This document shows, one piece after another, positions 24,818 through 33,971 of a DNA stretch of 64,000 nt. Under the pieces are notes generated by a model. The model saw only the letters and a list, made by a program, of their open reading frames with translations. It did not search any database and was not told the DNA's origin. Position 1 is the stretch's first letter, and every line of letters begins with the position of its first letter. Source of the DNA: Alphaproteobacteria bacterium (GTDB taxonomy: Bacteria > Pseudomonadota > Alphaproteobacteria > Caulobacterales > Hyphomonadaceae); assembly GCA_018969425.1 (NCBI GenBank), contig JAGWYJ010000006.1:1-64000 (forward strand). The letters are read 5' to 3'. The translations under genes and the position numbers were made by a program.

Positions 24818-25234
24818 ATGTCCTCCGAGCTTATGTCGGCTATGTCCGCTGCTGCGAGCGGGTTACGTGCTCAAACGGTCAGGATCCGCATGTCCGCCGA
24901 AAATCTGGCCAATGCGGATTCAGCGGCGGCCACTCCCGGCGGCGATCCCTATCGTCGCAAGGCGCCGGTTTTCCGCGCTTATTTCGACCGTGAGGTCGGT
25001 GCGGAAAAGGTCAAGATTTCCGGTGTTCGAGAGGATAAGTCTCCTTTTCCCGAGAAGTACGATCCAACCCATCCAGGCGCGGATGCGCGAGGTTATGTGA
25101 AGATGTCCAACGTCTCATCCCTGATCGAGATGGCCGATCTTCGCGAGGCTCAGCGAGCGTACGAAGCGAATCTCAACGTGATCGAGTCCAGTCGGGCCAT
25201 GATGCTCGGCATTGTGCAGATTCTGAAAGCGTGA
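24818..25234 (+). CDS. flgC: Flagellar proximal rod protein FlgC
   Basis: FlgC is a proximal rod subunit. The 138-residue product has the N-terminal SAAASGLRAQTVRIRMSAEN with LANADSAA, the central DPTHPGADARGYVKMSNVS-type motif (here YDPTHPGADARGYVKMSNV), and the C-terminal EAQRAYEANLNVIESSRAMM. The gene is 20 bases after flgB with a GGAGGG ribosome site. Confidence 0.96.
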   Translation: MSSELMSAMSAAASGLRAQTVRIRMSAENLANADSAAATPGGDPYRRKAPVFRAYFDREVGAEKVKISGVREDKSPFPEKYDPTHPGADARGYVKMSNVSSLIEMADLREAQRAYEANLNVIESSRAMMLGIVQILKA

Positions 25235-25249
25235 GGGAGGCGAGCTTAA

Positions 25250-25561
25250 ATGTCAGATCTCGGAATCTCAGCCGCCCGCGCCTACATGCAGACGGCTCAG
25301 ACGCTTGCTGGCGTCCAGTCCAAGCCGACAGAGGGACTTCAAGGAGCCGGCTTCGGAGATATCCTCAATACTGCAGTCTCAACATTGACCAAGGCTGCGA
25401 GCGGCGCCGAGGGCGCTGTTTCCAATGCAGCATTGGGGCGCGGAGACCTGGTAGATGTGGTGACAGCTGTCGCTGCGGCCGAGGCTACCATGGAAACCGT
25501 GATCGCTGTTCGTGACGAGGTGATCAAGGCGTATCAGGACATCATGAGAATGCCGATCTGA
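25250..25561 (+). CDS. fliE: Flagellar hook-basal body protein FliE
   Basis: FliE joins the MS ring to the proximal rod. The 103-residue product ends with the diagnostic VVTAVAAAEATMETVIAVRD followed by EVIKAYQDIMRMPI. The N-terminal part is short and Ala/Gly-rich. It starts 15 bases after flgC with GGGAGG upstream, so it is in the same operon. Confidence 0.95.
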   Translation: MSDLGISAARAYMQTAQTLAGVQSKPTEGLQGAGFGDILNTAVSTLTKAASGAEGAVSNAALGRGDLVDVVTAVAAAEATMETVIAVRDEVIKAYQDIMRMPI

Positions 25562-26006
25562 GTCCTTCCCTGACATCACTTTATATGGTGCGAGGGAGTT
25601 GGAGAGGCGCGACTATGGAAATCAATCGCTCGGGTTGAGGATCCTCTGCGCTTAGCCGGTCGGCAGTCATTGGGGGTGGGCGGATCATTTTTCACGGCTG
25701 CGCTGGTCGCCGGAGCCGTGGCTTTTCATACGTATAGACGCCGCCAAATGTCAGGCCCACCGTCGGTCTCATTGATAACGTCGTCAGTCCTGGCTCATAC
25801 GTCTACCTCTGGACGCCCGCCTGGGTTGATGCCGGTGTCTGGCGGACAGCTGAAAACGGCCGCGATCAGACGGTCCTGAGGTCTGTCGTTTCGCCATGGT
25901 GGATCGCGCTTGTTTCTTCTCCGTCGCTCTTAAGGAAATGAAGCTGGGATTTGAAAGCGCCTCTATCGAGGAGGTCTGTCGGACGTCCCTAAAAGAGAAA
26001 CAAAGA
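25562..26006. other. 445-base stretch without a supported gene
   Basis: This lies between fliE and a convergent hypothetical gene. Imperfect dyad sequence follows the fliE stop (CACTTTATATGGTG and flanks). The only coding-like signal is a startless open frame at 25738-25941, listed separately. I see no promoter or RNA signal I would defend. Confidence 0.6.
25738..25941 (+). pseudogene. Startless coding-like fragment, possible gene remnant
   Basis: From the TAG at 25735 to the TGA at 25939 a frame stays open for 67 codons. It has no ATG, GTG or TTG near its beginning. The translation reads like protein, with SPGSYVYLWTPAWVDAGVW and NGRDQTVLRSVVSPWWIALV, and third positions favour C and G like real genes here. 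Another frame just upstream (from 25670) encodes a hydrophobic stretch GSFFTAALVAGAVAFHTYRR, so a frameshifted small membrane protein is possible. I cannot name a family. It may also be chance. Confidence 0.3.
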
Positions 26007-26873
26007 TCAGTTATCTGCAAGTCGGAGTCGCTCTGAGACATCTCTGGCCGAGGATGCGCCGATGGCATCTGCCGCTGCAAAACGTTGAAGCGCCAAACGC
26101 CAAAGCCACTTCGCACTGCCGATCCGACCTGCTGCCGCAGCGTGGTCTCCGGCAAGGCCGGTGAGCTCGGCCAAAGCCATTCTCTCCGCGTCGCCGGCCG
26201 CACTCAGCCTATTTCTTTCCTCGCCCAGCAGAAGCTCCGCTCGATCAAGGTCTCCGGCTGCAATCGCGTCACGAATGAGCCGCAGAGGAGACGCGCCCGA
26301 CGTGGCGGGCGGGATTGGCTCTTGGGTCTGAATGCCTGACGATGGAGATTGCGCTTTTACCGCATGATCCGGCTCTTGGCTTTTTTCGGTGAGCGTCGCT
26401 TGGGGAAAAGCGGCGGTTTCCGCTTGGATGGACGTCGACGGCGCGGTCTCGATATCGGGCAGGGCGGTTTCGGTCTCAACAGGAGTGGGGGGAGGAGGCG
26501 TCAGCCGCGCCTTCGAATTTTGATCATCTGCTGTCTGTCTCGGCGCTGGAGGCGGAAGGTCCCCTGAGCGCCAATCCCGGTTAGCTGCCCGTGTTTTTGA
26601 TGCGTAATAGGCGTCCGCCGCCTCGAGCGCCGCCTGACGCCGCGCCGCCTCCTCTATTTTCCTGCGCCGTTCCGCGGTGCGCGGCGACAGACCGTAGCCG
26701 AGCCATGAAAGACCTGCGGTGGTGAGCAGAAGGCTCAGAATTGCCGGCCAGGCGCTAACCCCTGATTCAGGGGGGAAGACGGGTGCTCTCAGGGTTCCCA
26801 TGATCCAAGCCAAGTAGCCGCCCGCCGTCGCCAAGATCGTTCCGGCGAGGATATGGACTGCGCGCATCAACAT
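26007..26873 (-). CDS. Unrecognised membrane protein with a Pro-rich linker and TPR-like tail (288 aa)
   Basis: Two membrane segments lie near residues 3-25 and 40-62. An Arg/Ala-rich helix follows (RTAERRRKIEEAARRQAALE), then a long Pro/Thr/Glu-rich disordered linker (about 115-200). The C-terminal 90 residues are helical and TPR-like (SPLRLIRDAIAAGDLDRAEL; AAAAGRIGSAKWLWRLALQRF). I placed the start at 26873, where GGGAACC precedes the ATG; the frame extends 74 codons further without convincing features. It sits alone on the minus strand between fliE and fliQ, so a flagellar role is possible but rests on position only. Confidence 0.7.
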   Translation of the reverse strand: MLMRAVHILAGTILATAGGYLAWIMGTLRAPVFPPESGVSAWPAILSLLLTTAGLSWLGYGLSPRTAERRRKIEEAARRQAALEAADAYYASKTRAANRDWRSGDLPPPAPRQTADDQNSKARLTPPPPTPVETETALPDIETAPSTSIQAETAAFPQATLTEKSQEPDHAVKAQSPSSGIQTQEPIPPATSGASPLRLIRDAIAAGDLDRAELLLGEERNRLSAAGDAERMALAELTGLAGDHAAAAGRIGSAKWLWRLALQRFAAADAIGASSARDVSERLRLADN

Positions 26874-27101
26874 GATTTGGTTCCCAATTGGTCTGCGTTC
26901 GACATAAGGGCCACGATATGTCCCTGCCTGGATTGTGGCTTTGGTCTCATGACTGACGCACCGCAGACGATTAACCTCTTCCCCGTTTCTCTCAACTGGA
27001 AACTTACAGCCGTTGTCAGGCGGACACATAGATTGACGTAGCGGCCATCGACGGATTTGGAGGACTTCACCTTCTGAAGCAGGTTGTTCAGGCACGCTTT
27101 G

Positions 27102-27140
27102 TTAACCATTCCTTTGAGAGAGTTAACGGCTGGCATTAAC
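27102..27140. promoter_or_regulatory. Three TTAAC half-sites upstream of fliQ
   Basis: TTAAC occurs at 27102, 27123 and 27136 within the 55 bases before the fliQ ATG. No pair has the exact 7-base spacing of a full CtrA box; each would need a degenerate partner. Caulobacter fliQ is a known CtrA target, so weak sites are plausible. Confidence 0.35.
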
Positions 27141-27156
27141 GATCCGGAGGCGACAG

Positions 27157-27420
27157 ATGAACGGTGGGGAGGTGCTTGATCTTGGACGCGACGCTCTCTG
27201 GGCGACTGTTCTTATGTGCGCGCCGGCGATGATCGCAGGACTTGTGGTGGGACTAATCATTGCGTTTTTTCAAGCGCTTACACAAATTCAGGAAATGACC
27301 TTGGTGTTTGTGCCCAAGATTCTGGCGATCTTTGCGGCCCTGCTCATTTTCCTGCCTTTCATGGGCGCGACTCTCGCGAGCTTCTCGAACGAGGTCTTCA
27401 CCCGGATCTCGAATTTCTGA
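27157..27420 (+). CDS. fliQ: Flagellar type III export gate protein FliQ
   Basis: FliQ is a small export gate subunit with two membrane segments. The 87-residue product has VLDLGRDALWATVLMCAPAM at the start, then IIAFFQALTQIQEMTLVFVP, the conserved cytoplasmic loop, and a final hydrophobic segment ending FSNEVFTRISNF. GGAGG lies 6 bases before the ATG. It begins the fliQ-fliR-flhB operon. Confidence 0.96.
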   Translation: MNGGEVLDLGRDALWATVLMCAPAMIAGLVVGLIIAFFQALTQIQEMTLVFVPKILAIFAALLIFLPFMGATLASFSNEVFTRISNF

Positions 27421-27432
27421 CGAGGAAACGGC

Positions 27433-28188
27433 GTGGATTGGTTGACGCAGTATGCATGGGTCGGGGCGCTACTGTTCGCGCGTCTTGGCAGCGTGCTTAT
27501 GCTCGCGCCCGGGTGGGGAGAACAGGCAACCCCCGCCACGATCCGTCTCGCCGCAGCCGTCCTCGTGACGGCCGCCCTTGCGCCCTCGCTGGCCGCGGTC
27601 GCACCGCCTCCGCCGACGTCCATAGGGGGAGGGTTTCCTCTCGTGTTGACTGAGATCGTGATCGGCCTGGTGATTGGCGGCGGGGCCCGTCTTATGATGA
27701 GCGCTCTTCAAGTCGCCGGGGCCGTCGTCGGTATCTCCTCCGGACTTGGCTTCGCACAACAGATCGATCCAATCGCTAGTCAGACGTCGGCAGTTTTTGC
27801 GGGATTTTTCTCTCTGATGGGGGTCGTTCTCATCATGGATGCGGGTCTGCATCGACTGATGATCGAGGCGGCCGCTGAGAGCTATGAAATGTTTCCGCCA
27901 GGGGCTCTTCCCCCTCTTGGAGATACGTCTGTCTTTGTCACGGACGCCGTGTCGGCGTCTTTTCGTCTCGGTCTGCAGATCGCCGCCCCAGTGCTCATTT
28001 TTTCGCTTATCTTCAACCTGTCGCTTGGCCTCGTTGCGCGCCTGATCCCGCAGGTTCAGGTGTTTATGATCGCCCTGCCGCTTTCCGTTCTGCTTGGGCT
28101 CGCGATCGCTGCTCTGGGCCTGGGCGGCGGGTTCCTGGTGTGGATTGAGGAGATGGAGCGCCAGGCGCAGCTCTTCTCCACTCGATAG
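27433..28188 (+). CDS. fliR: Flagellar type III export gate protein FliR
   Basis: FliR is the single-copy gate subunit. The 251-residue product has six hydrophobic segments, with LFARLGSVLMLAPGWGEQAT and IRLAAAVLVTAALAP near the start and LGFAQQIDPIASQTSAVFAG in the middle, all typical. The start is a GTG at 27433 with GAGGAAA upstream, 12 bases after fliQ. It lies 12 bases before flhB. Confidence 0.96.
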   Translation: MDWLTQYAWVGALLFARLGSVLMLAPGWGEQATPATIRLAAAVLVTAALAPSLAAVAPPPPTSIGGGFPLVLTEIVIGLVIGGGARLMMSALQVAGAVVGISSGLGFAQQIDPIASQTSAVFAGFFSLMGVVLIMDAGLHRLMIEAAAESYEMFPPGALPPLGDTSVFVTDAVSASFRLGLQIAAPVLIFSLIFNLSLGLVARLIPQVQVFMIALPLSVLLGLAIAALGLGGGFLVWIEEMERQAQLFSTR

Positions 28189-28200
28189 GGGGGCGTTCAA

Positions 28201-29277
28201 GTGGCTGAAGACCAGGACAACAGTCAAAAAACCGAGGAGCCTACTCAGAAGCGCCTTGAGGAGGCGCGCAAGAAGGGCGACCTGATCAAAAGTCAGGACG
28301 TTCCGATATGGTTTCTTTTTCTTGCAGCAACGGGCGTTCTGGCCGCTGCTGGACCCTTGGCGGGGGACATCGCCCGACCGCTTGAGAGGATTCTTGATCA
28401 TCCTCACGAGTTCCGTCTCTCGGATGGAGGGGCAGAGCAGATGCTCCGCGCGCTTGTAAGCGCGCTGCTGGTTCCTCTTGCAATTGTGTTCGGCGCACTA
28501 CTCGTCGCTTCGATCGTAGGCCACGTAATCCAGAGCCGCCCGGTCTGGACGTTCGAAAAGATGAAGCCGGATCTGAACAAGCTGTCGCCCGCCACCGGGC
28601 TTGCCCGCATGTTCGGCGCTCAGGGCTGGATGAACCTCCTTAAGGCCATTCTGAAGATGATCGCCGTGTCGGCGGCCATGATCTACACTGTCTGGCCGGA
28701 TCGCAACGCTCTCGCTGAGGCGGGGGCGCTCGACATGATCGGCGTTCTCATGATGCTCCAGTCTATGGCTGGACGCTTGTTTTTCGCGTCACTGATTGTG
28801 GTGGGGATTATCGCGGCGCTCGATTATTTCTTTCAACGGCAAAGCTTTATGCAGCGCATGCGTATGTCTAGGCGCGACCTGCAGGATGAGACCAAGCAGT
28901 CTGAAGGCGATCCGGCGATTCGGGCTCGTTTAAGGGCTATTCGCATGGAGCGATCCCGTCGCAGAATGCTTGCGGCAGTGCCGAATGCGACCGTGATTAT
29001 CAACAACCCGACCCATTACTCGATCGCGCTTCGCTACGATCCGGACAAGGATGCTGCCCCTATGTGTCTGGCAAAAGGGGTCGATGACGTTGCGTTGCGA
29101 ATTCGGGAGGTCGCCGCCGAAGCCGGTGTTCCCATGGTTGAAAACGTTCCGCTTGCGCGCGCTCTCTACGCCAGCGCCGAGATTGACGAATACATTCCCC
29201 GTGAGCACTTCGAGGCGGTCGCGAAGGTAATCGGCTTCGTCATGAACACGGCTCGGTCCAGGAACCGACCCCGATGA
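28201..29277 (+). CDS. flhB: Flagellar export switch protein FlhB
   Basis: FlhB controls the export specificity switch from rod/hook to filament substrates by self-cleavage. The N-terminal motif DNSQKTEEPTQKRLEEARKK and KGDLIKSQDVP are typical. Four membrane segments follow. The cytoplasmic domain has the NPTHY cleavage site at residues 269-273 (Asn269-Pro270), then SIALRYDPDKDAAPMCLAKG and ENVPLARALYASAEIDEYIP. The start is a GTG at 28201. cckA follows, as in Caulobacter. Confidence 0.97.
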   Translation: MAEDQDNSQKTEEPTQKRLEEARKKGDLIKSQDVPIWFLFLAATGVLAAAGPLAGDIARPLERILDHPHEFRLSDGGAEQMLRALVSALLVPLAIVFGALLVASIVGHVIQSRPVWTFEKMKPDLNKLSPATGLARMFGAQGWMNLLKAILKMIAVSAAMIYTVWPDRNALAEAGALDMIGVLMMLQSMAGRLFFASLIVVGIIAALDYFFQRQSFMQRMRMSRRDLQDETKQSEGDPAIRARLRAIRMERSRRRMLAAVPNATVIINNPTHYSIALRYDPDKDAAPMCLAKGVDDVALRIREVAAEAGVPMVENVPLARALYASAEIDEYIPREHFEAVAKVIGFVMNTARSRNRPR

Positions 29278-29406
29278 TATGCGTTCAGCCGCGGCTCTGC
29301 GTACGCTTCCCTCTGTCGCGGATAAACTCGCAGCCAGCTGGATGCCAGCCGCCCTTTTTACACCGAATCAGCGCATTAAGGCATGAAACGATCAGGAAGT
29401 TCGCCC

Positions 29407-31992
29407 ATGTCAGACCCTCGTGACACGCTGAACGATGAAGCGGCGGATCGACCTGCCGCCGCAGCGGGGGGGCGTGACTTCGACGTTCTCCAGATCGGTT
29501 TCTGGGCCGCCCTCGCAATCGCGGGCGGGGTTGCGGCAATGGCCGTCACCTGGCCTGGCGCCGTTGGGCCGGCCGGCCCAGTGCTTATTATCGCCTGCGG
29601 CGCCATGGGTCTGGTGCTTGTTCTTTGGTGGTTGCGGGGCGCAGGGCGCAGGCTGGGTGTGTTTCCTGAACGCGGCGCCGCCGAGGCGGCGGCGTTGTCC
29701 GCGCGTCGGCCCGTCTGGCTCGAAGCGCTCGGCGAGCCGGCTTTGATATCGGACAGGGGAGGGGCGAGCGTCGCCGCGAACGCGGCGTATCTTGAGCTGT
29801 CGCAGGTCGCTCGTGATCTGGGAGACGCCAGCCATGCCCCATCCGTGGATCGACTTTTCGGGGCTAATCCCGGCATGGCTGCGCCCATCTATCGCCTGTC
29901 GAAAGCCGCCAAGGCAGGGGTCAGCCGAACGGAAGTTCTTCCTGCCATACTTTTCGGTGACGCCCATGTTCCGGTTCAGTATGAGGCCAGCGTCGCGGCG
30001 TTGGGCAAATCCCGGGCGTTGTGGAGGCTCCGCAGGGTTGAAGCGGGAACGGGGTCCGGGGCGGTCGATCCGCGGGCGCTTTACGTCGAAGACGCCCCCG
30101 TTGGGTTTTTCTCCGCCCGCCGCGATGGGCGTATTGTTTATATCAACCAGACCCTGAGGGCGATGCTCGGGCTTCCGGATGATCCCGCAGGTCTGCGACT
30201 TGAGGATATCATGCGGCCTGAAGGCCTGAAGCTGATGCGGCGTGAAGTCCGCGGCGCGTCCAGTCAGCGCGCCGAGGTGGTGATGCGGGCCCGAGACGGG
30301 GTGGAGACGCCGGCCCAGTTGATTACGACTTGGTCTGCAAAGGGCCCCGACGCGCTGACGCGTTCAATCGTTTACCTGCCGAACGGCTCTGACGCTGCGT
30401 CCCGCAGATCGACCCCGACGATTGTTCCGGAAGGGGCGTTAGGCGCTTCCACTTCGAATGATCCCATGTTTGGCGACGCCCCATTCGGCGCCGTTCGTCT
30501 TGATGGGGAGAGCGTTGAGACGGCCGTGATGCTGGATGCGAACCGAGCCCTTCTGGATCTCACCGAGGGACGAGCTCAGCCCGGCGCCCGGTTTGCGGAC
30601 CTTTTCGTGGCGGATCAGGGGCCAACGCGCCTGGCGGAGCAGCTGGGACAGGCTCTTGATGGGGCCGTCAATCTGAAGCTTGCCGGCGAGAAGCAGAAGT
30701 CCGTCGATGTCTTCGTGGCTCTGGATCGGCAGGGCCGTCCCTCCGCCGCCTACGTAATCGACACCACCGAGAAGAAACACCTCGAGCAACGTGTGGCTCA
30801 GGGGGAGAAACTGCAGGCGATCGGTCAGCTCGCCGGAGGTCTGGCCCACGATTTCAACAATCTTCTTCAGGGTATCATTCTGAATGTGAACAAGCTCCAG
30901 GTTCGTCACCCGCCTGGAGACCCGACGTTCTTCGAACTGAAGTCTATCAACGAATTTGCGTCGCGTGGCGCTGAGCTTGTTCGAATGCTTCTGGCGTATT
31001 CCAGAAAGCAGGTGTTCCGACAGGATGTTTTCGACGTCTCGGACGTGCTGTCCGACTACTATGTGTTGCTGCGCGACATCATCGATGAGCGCATCAAGCT
31101 GGACATCGTACACGGGCGCGATCTTCCCCGCATCAAGGCGGACAAGCGACAGCTGGAGACAGCCCTGACGAACCTATGCACTAACGCCCGTGATGCGATG
31201 ATCGAGAAGAATGGCGGAGGCCGGCTTACGATCCGCACGTCCCGCGCTGATTCCGCCATGGCCAGGAAGGATGGTTTCACTCATGTCGCCGACGGCAGTT
31301 ACGTACTGATCGAAGTCATCGACGACGGCGCGGGCATTCCGCCTGAGCTCGTTCAGAAGATTTTTGAGCCATTCTTTACAACCAAGGAGGCTGGCCACGG
31401 CACCGGGCTTGGTCTTGCGACTGTGTATGGCATCGTGAAGCAGTCGGGCGGTTATATCTATCCTGTATCGAAGCTTGGCCGCGGCACCACATTCAAGATC
31501 TTTCTGCCGGTATGGACGGGCGAAGATGAGGAGGCTCCGGCTGACGCCGTATTTGAGCAGCCGGTCGCCCCAGCATCTTCTCCAGCCAAGGGCGCTGATC
31601 TGGCCGGGCGGGGCAGAATTCTTCTTGTGGAGGATGAGGAGGGGGTTCGAGGGATCGCCGCTCAGCTGCTGACATCTTGCGGCTATCAGGTGATGGAGGC
31701 AGGCGATGGCGAACAGGCTCTCGAGATTATCAGGGAGAACGCTGGCGGTTTCGACCTGCTGATTTCGGATGTGGTGATGCCCGGAATGGATGGTCCGGCC
31801 TTGCTGAAGGAAGCTCGTCAGTATCTAGGCAAGGCGCGGGTGATGTTTATTTCCGGTTATGCGGAACGGGATCTTGCTCGGACCCTCGAGGAGGAAAGAT
31901 CTATTTCGTTCCTGCCTAAGCCTTTCACTCTCCGTCAGCTGGCTGAGCGCGTGAAAACCGAGTTGCAGGCGCGAGACAAGGAAGCAGCCTAA
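29407..31992 (+). CDS. cckA: Hybrid histidine kinase CckA
   Basis: CckA phosphorylates ChpT, which passes phosphate to CtrA and CpdR, setting cell cycle and flagellar transcription. Two membrane segments lie near residues 20-70. PAS-like domains fill about 100-440. The HisKA motif [16 protein letters not shown] holds the phospho-acceptor His481. The ATPase domain has [35 protein letters not shown] and [20 protein letters not shown]-terminal receiver domain follows with [13 protein letters not shown] (Asp788). I chose the ATG at 29407, with AGGAAG upstream; another ATG lies at 29383. Its place after flhB matches Caulobacter. CtrA boxes in this window make it a likely regulator of its neighbours. 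Confidence 0.95.
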   Translation: MSDPRDTLNDEAADRPAAAAGGRDFDVLQIGFWAALAIAGGVAAMAVTWPGAVGPAGPVLIIACGAMGLVLVLWWLRGAGRRLGVFPERGAAEAAALSARRPVWLEALGEPALISDRGGASVAANAAYLELSQVARDLGDASHAPSVDRLFGANPGMAAPIYRLSKAAKAGVSRTEVLPAILFGDAHVPVQYEASVAALGKSRALWRLRRVEAGTGSGAVDPRALYVEDAPVGFFSARRDGRIVYINQTLRAMLGLPDDPAGLRLEDIMRPEGLKLMRREVRGASSQRAEVVMRARDGVETPAQLITTWSAKGPDALTRSIVYLPNGSDAASRRSTPTIVPEGALGASTSNDPMFGDAPFGAVRLDGESVETAVMLDANRALLDLTEGRAQPGARFADLFVADQGPTRLAEQLGQALDGAVNLKLAGEKQKSVDVFVALDRQGRPSAAYVIDTTEKKHLEQRVAQGEKLQAIGQLAGGLAHDFNNLLQGIILNVNKLQVRHPPGDPTFFELKSINEFASRGAELVRMLLAYSRKQVFRQDVFDVSDVLSDYYVLLRDIIDERIKLDIVHGRDLPRIKADKRQLETALTNLCTNARDAMIEKNGGGRLTIRTSRADSAMARKDGFTHVADGSYVLIEVIDDGAGIPPELVQKIFEPFFTTKEAGHGTGLGLATVYGIVKQSGGYIYPVSKLGRGTTFKIFLPVWTGEDEEAPADAVFEQPVAPASSPAKGADLAGRGRILLVEDEEGVRGIAAQLLTSCGYQVMEAGDGEQALEIIRENAGGFDLLISDVVMPGMDGPALLKEARQYLGKARVMFISGYAERDLARTLEEERSISFLPKPFTLRQLAERVKTELQARDKEAA

Positions 31993-31998
31993 TTCTGA

Positions 31999-32937
31999 TT
32001 AACCCCATGGCCCTTGAGGGGGCTCCCATGGTCCTCGACGACGCGTTTGCTTTTGCGGCGCCGCCGCCTGACGTCCGCCGAATCTCTCGATAAGCGCGCT
32101 GACCCGATTTGAAGTTGACGGGTGGGTGGAAAAAAGGTTGTCCGCTCCGCGTCCTGCCAGCGGATTGATAATGAAAAGGTGAGCTGTGGCGGGGTTTCTC
32201 TCGGCGGCGAGGTTCACTGCCCCCCTTCGTGCGAACGTGTCGATCTTTTCCAGTGCTGAGGCGAGAGCTGGAGCATCGCCGCTTATCTCTGCTCCGACGC
32301 GATCGGCTTCATATTCGCGACTTCGGCTGATGGCCATCTGGACCAAGCTCGCCGCTAAAGGCGCCAGGATCATGAGAGCGATCGTTCCGATCACGCCGCC
32401 CGGGCGCTCCTGACGGTTATCCCCTCCGAAGAAAAATGCGAAATTGGCCAGTGCGGAAATGGCTCCCGCCAGTGTGGCGGTCACAGTCATTGTCAATGTG
32501 TCGCGGTTGCGAACGTGAGCCAGCTCGTGGGCCATAACAGCCCTGACTTCCCGTCGTTCCAGCATGCGGAGCAGGCCGGTCGTCGCTGCAACCGTTGCGT
32601 GGCGAGGGTCGCGACCCGTTGCGAACGCATTGGGCTGATCATTCGCCATTATGGTCACTTTCGGACGTGGCATCCCGGCAGCAGATGCGAGCTCCATCAC
32701 GTCCTCGACATATCTGCGCACAAGGGGGTCGGCGTCGCTGTCCGACACCTCTCGTGCGCCGTACATCGAGAGAACGATCCGATCGGCGTTCCAATAGCTG
32801 AGGAAATTGACGCCAGCGCCCAGAACGAGGGCGATCGCCATCCCTGTCGCACCGCCTATCAGATGGCCGACCAAAGCAAACAACGCCGTCATGGCGGCCA
32901 GCAATGCGAATGTCTTGAGGTGGTTCAGGCTCGTCAT
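31999..32937 (-). CDS. htpX: Membrane zinc metalloprotease HtpX
   Basis: HtpX is an inner-membrane protease for quality control of membrane proteins. The 312-residue product has two N-terminal membrane segments and the active site [13 protein letters not shown] (HExxH) near residue 140. Two more hydrophobic stretches follow, then [16 protein letters not shown] with the third zinc ligand. The C-terminal tail is basic and Pro/Trp-rich. The ATG at 32937 has GAGG five bases upstream and fits better than one 15 bases earlier. Confidence 0.95.
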   Translation of the reverse strand: MTSLNHLKTFALLAAMTALFALVGHLIGGATGMAIALVLGAGVNFLSYWNADRIVLSMYGAREVSDSDADPLVRRYVEDVMELASAAGMPRPKVTIMANDQPNAFATGRDPRHATVAATTGLLRMLERREVRAVMAHELAHVRNRDTLTMTVTATLAGAISALANFAFFFGGDNRQERPGGVIGTIALMILAPLAASLVQMAISRSREYEADRVGAEISGDAPALASALEKIDTFARRGAVNLAAERNPATAHLFIINPLAGRGADNLFSTHPSTSNRVSALIERFGGRQAAAPQKQTRRRGPWEPPQGPWG

Positions 32938-33054
32938 AACGTCCTCGCACAAGACTTCTTTGCGGCGCTCAAGTTGATGGCGTCGCTGAGAAAAGAATGT
33001 GGTGAACGGCTGTCAGCTGCTCAAGACCCAATCGTCTTCCGAGACAACTGGCGC

Positions 33055-33603
33055 TTACTTAACGGTGATTTTGATCCGTTCAGACATCACTGGCGGATTG
33101 AAGGGTTCGTGATTTCTGTCAGCGAACACCAGCTGGAGGGTATGCTCTCCCGGAGGGAGTTCAATAACTGTTTCTGTTTGTCCGCCTCCAAAATGGAGAT
33201 GCTGGGCATCGTTTGGAATTGCGAATTCCTGTTCTTCCGGCGTCAGCTCTTCGTCGATGAGAAGATGATGATGACCCGTGTTGTCCTTCTCCACCAGCGC
33301 AGGTGCGACACCCTTGCCGTAGAGCCCGAACACCACCCGCAGCGGAGACGTAACGGTGTCGCCGTCACGAAGGTTGACAAAATAGACCCCTGGTCCGGCG
33401 TCCGGGTGCGGAACCGTGTCAGCAGACGCCGCCGCTCGAACCGCTTCGAGCTCAGCTTTGACCGCCTGAAGTTCATTGGCGATCTGCGTTTCGGCCTCGG
33501 TCATGCCCTCTGAGCTTGGTTCCGAGCAAGAGGTCGACAGAAGGAGGGCCGCGCAGCAGGCGGCCGAAAGGACGACACTTCTGTAGGATGAGGGGGTGCG
33601 CAT
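33055..33603 (-). CDS. DUF4399 lipoprotein
   Basis: A 182-residue predicted lipoprotein, with lipobox LLLSTSCSE near residue 26. After a short helical region comes a DUF4399-type beta domain: GPGVYFVNLRDGDTVTSPLR, then GHHHLLIDEE with its His cluster, and LPPGEHTLQLVFADRNHEPF near the end. Function is unknown; the His cluster suggests metal binding. The ATG at 33603 gives a proper signal peptide; the longer frame does not. Confidence 0.85.
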   Translation of the reverse strand: MRTPSSYRSVVLSAACCAALLLSTSCSEPSSEGMTEAETQIANELQAVKAELEAVRAAASADTVPHPDAGPGVYFVNLRDGDTVTSPLRVVFGLYGKGVAPALVEKDNTGHHHLLIDEELTPEEQEFAIPNDAQHLHFGGGQTETVIELPPGEHTLQLVFADRNHEPFNPPVMSERIKITVK

Positions 33604-33971
33604 GGGAGGACTCCGGTCTGATTGTGCTTTGGAAACTATATTGCTGCGCTCTTCTAGGCGAGCGACAAGCAAGCCTGGTTGACGCAGAATTGACGTGCTC
33701 GTTGTCCGCGCCGCGTGTTGCTGATGGCTTCGGCGGCAGGATAGGCCCGATTCGCGTGCACAATCCTCTACAAGGCGTTCACTCGCTCATCGCCGTGCGC
33801 CCGGGTCGAGCTGAAATGAACCACTCTTCTCTCTGAACGCGAGATTCTTTCCCCAATGGATTGATTTTCCCCCTTTGTTCTCGTGAACATTTGGTGTACA
33901 AATTGTCTTATGCGGGGGGAACGGTGTCAGTTTGCCCCGCCTGACCGCCCGTGGCAGATGAGGAGAACGAG
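33604..33971. other. 368-base recA upstream region without a gene
   Basis: I see no credible gene here. The last 100 bases before recA hold the operator-like sequences described at 33877-33899. The rest, up to about 33840, shows no clear structure. Confidence 0.6.
33877..33899. promoter_or_regulatory. Candidate LexA/SOS operator of recA
   Basis: On the minus strand, 33885-33899 reads GTAC-ACCAAAT-GTTC, one base off the alphaproteobacterial LexA consensus GTTC-N7-GTTC. Overlapping it, 33877-33888 is a dyad GTTC-TCGT-GAAC. Position, about 75-95 bases before the recA start, suits an operator. Confidence 0.5.

Noticed and set aside
33516-33836. Plus-strand frame of 106 codons upstream of recA
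   Set aside because: It overlaps the DUF4399 lipoprotein gene start, has no ribosome site and no protein-like features.
33951-33971. GTG at 33951 as the recA start
   Set aside because: No ribosome site lies before it, while the ATG at 33972 has AGGAG at proper spacing.
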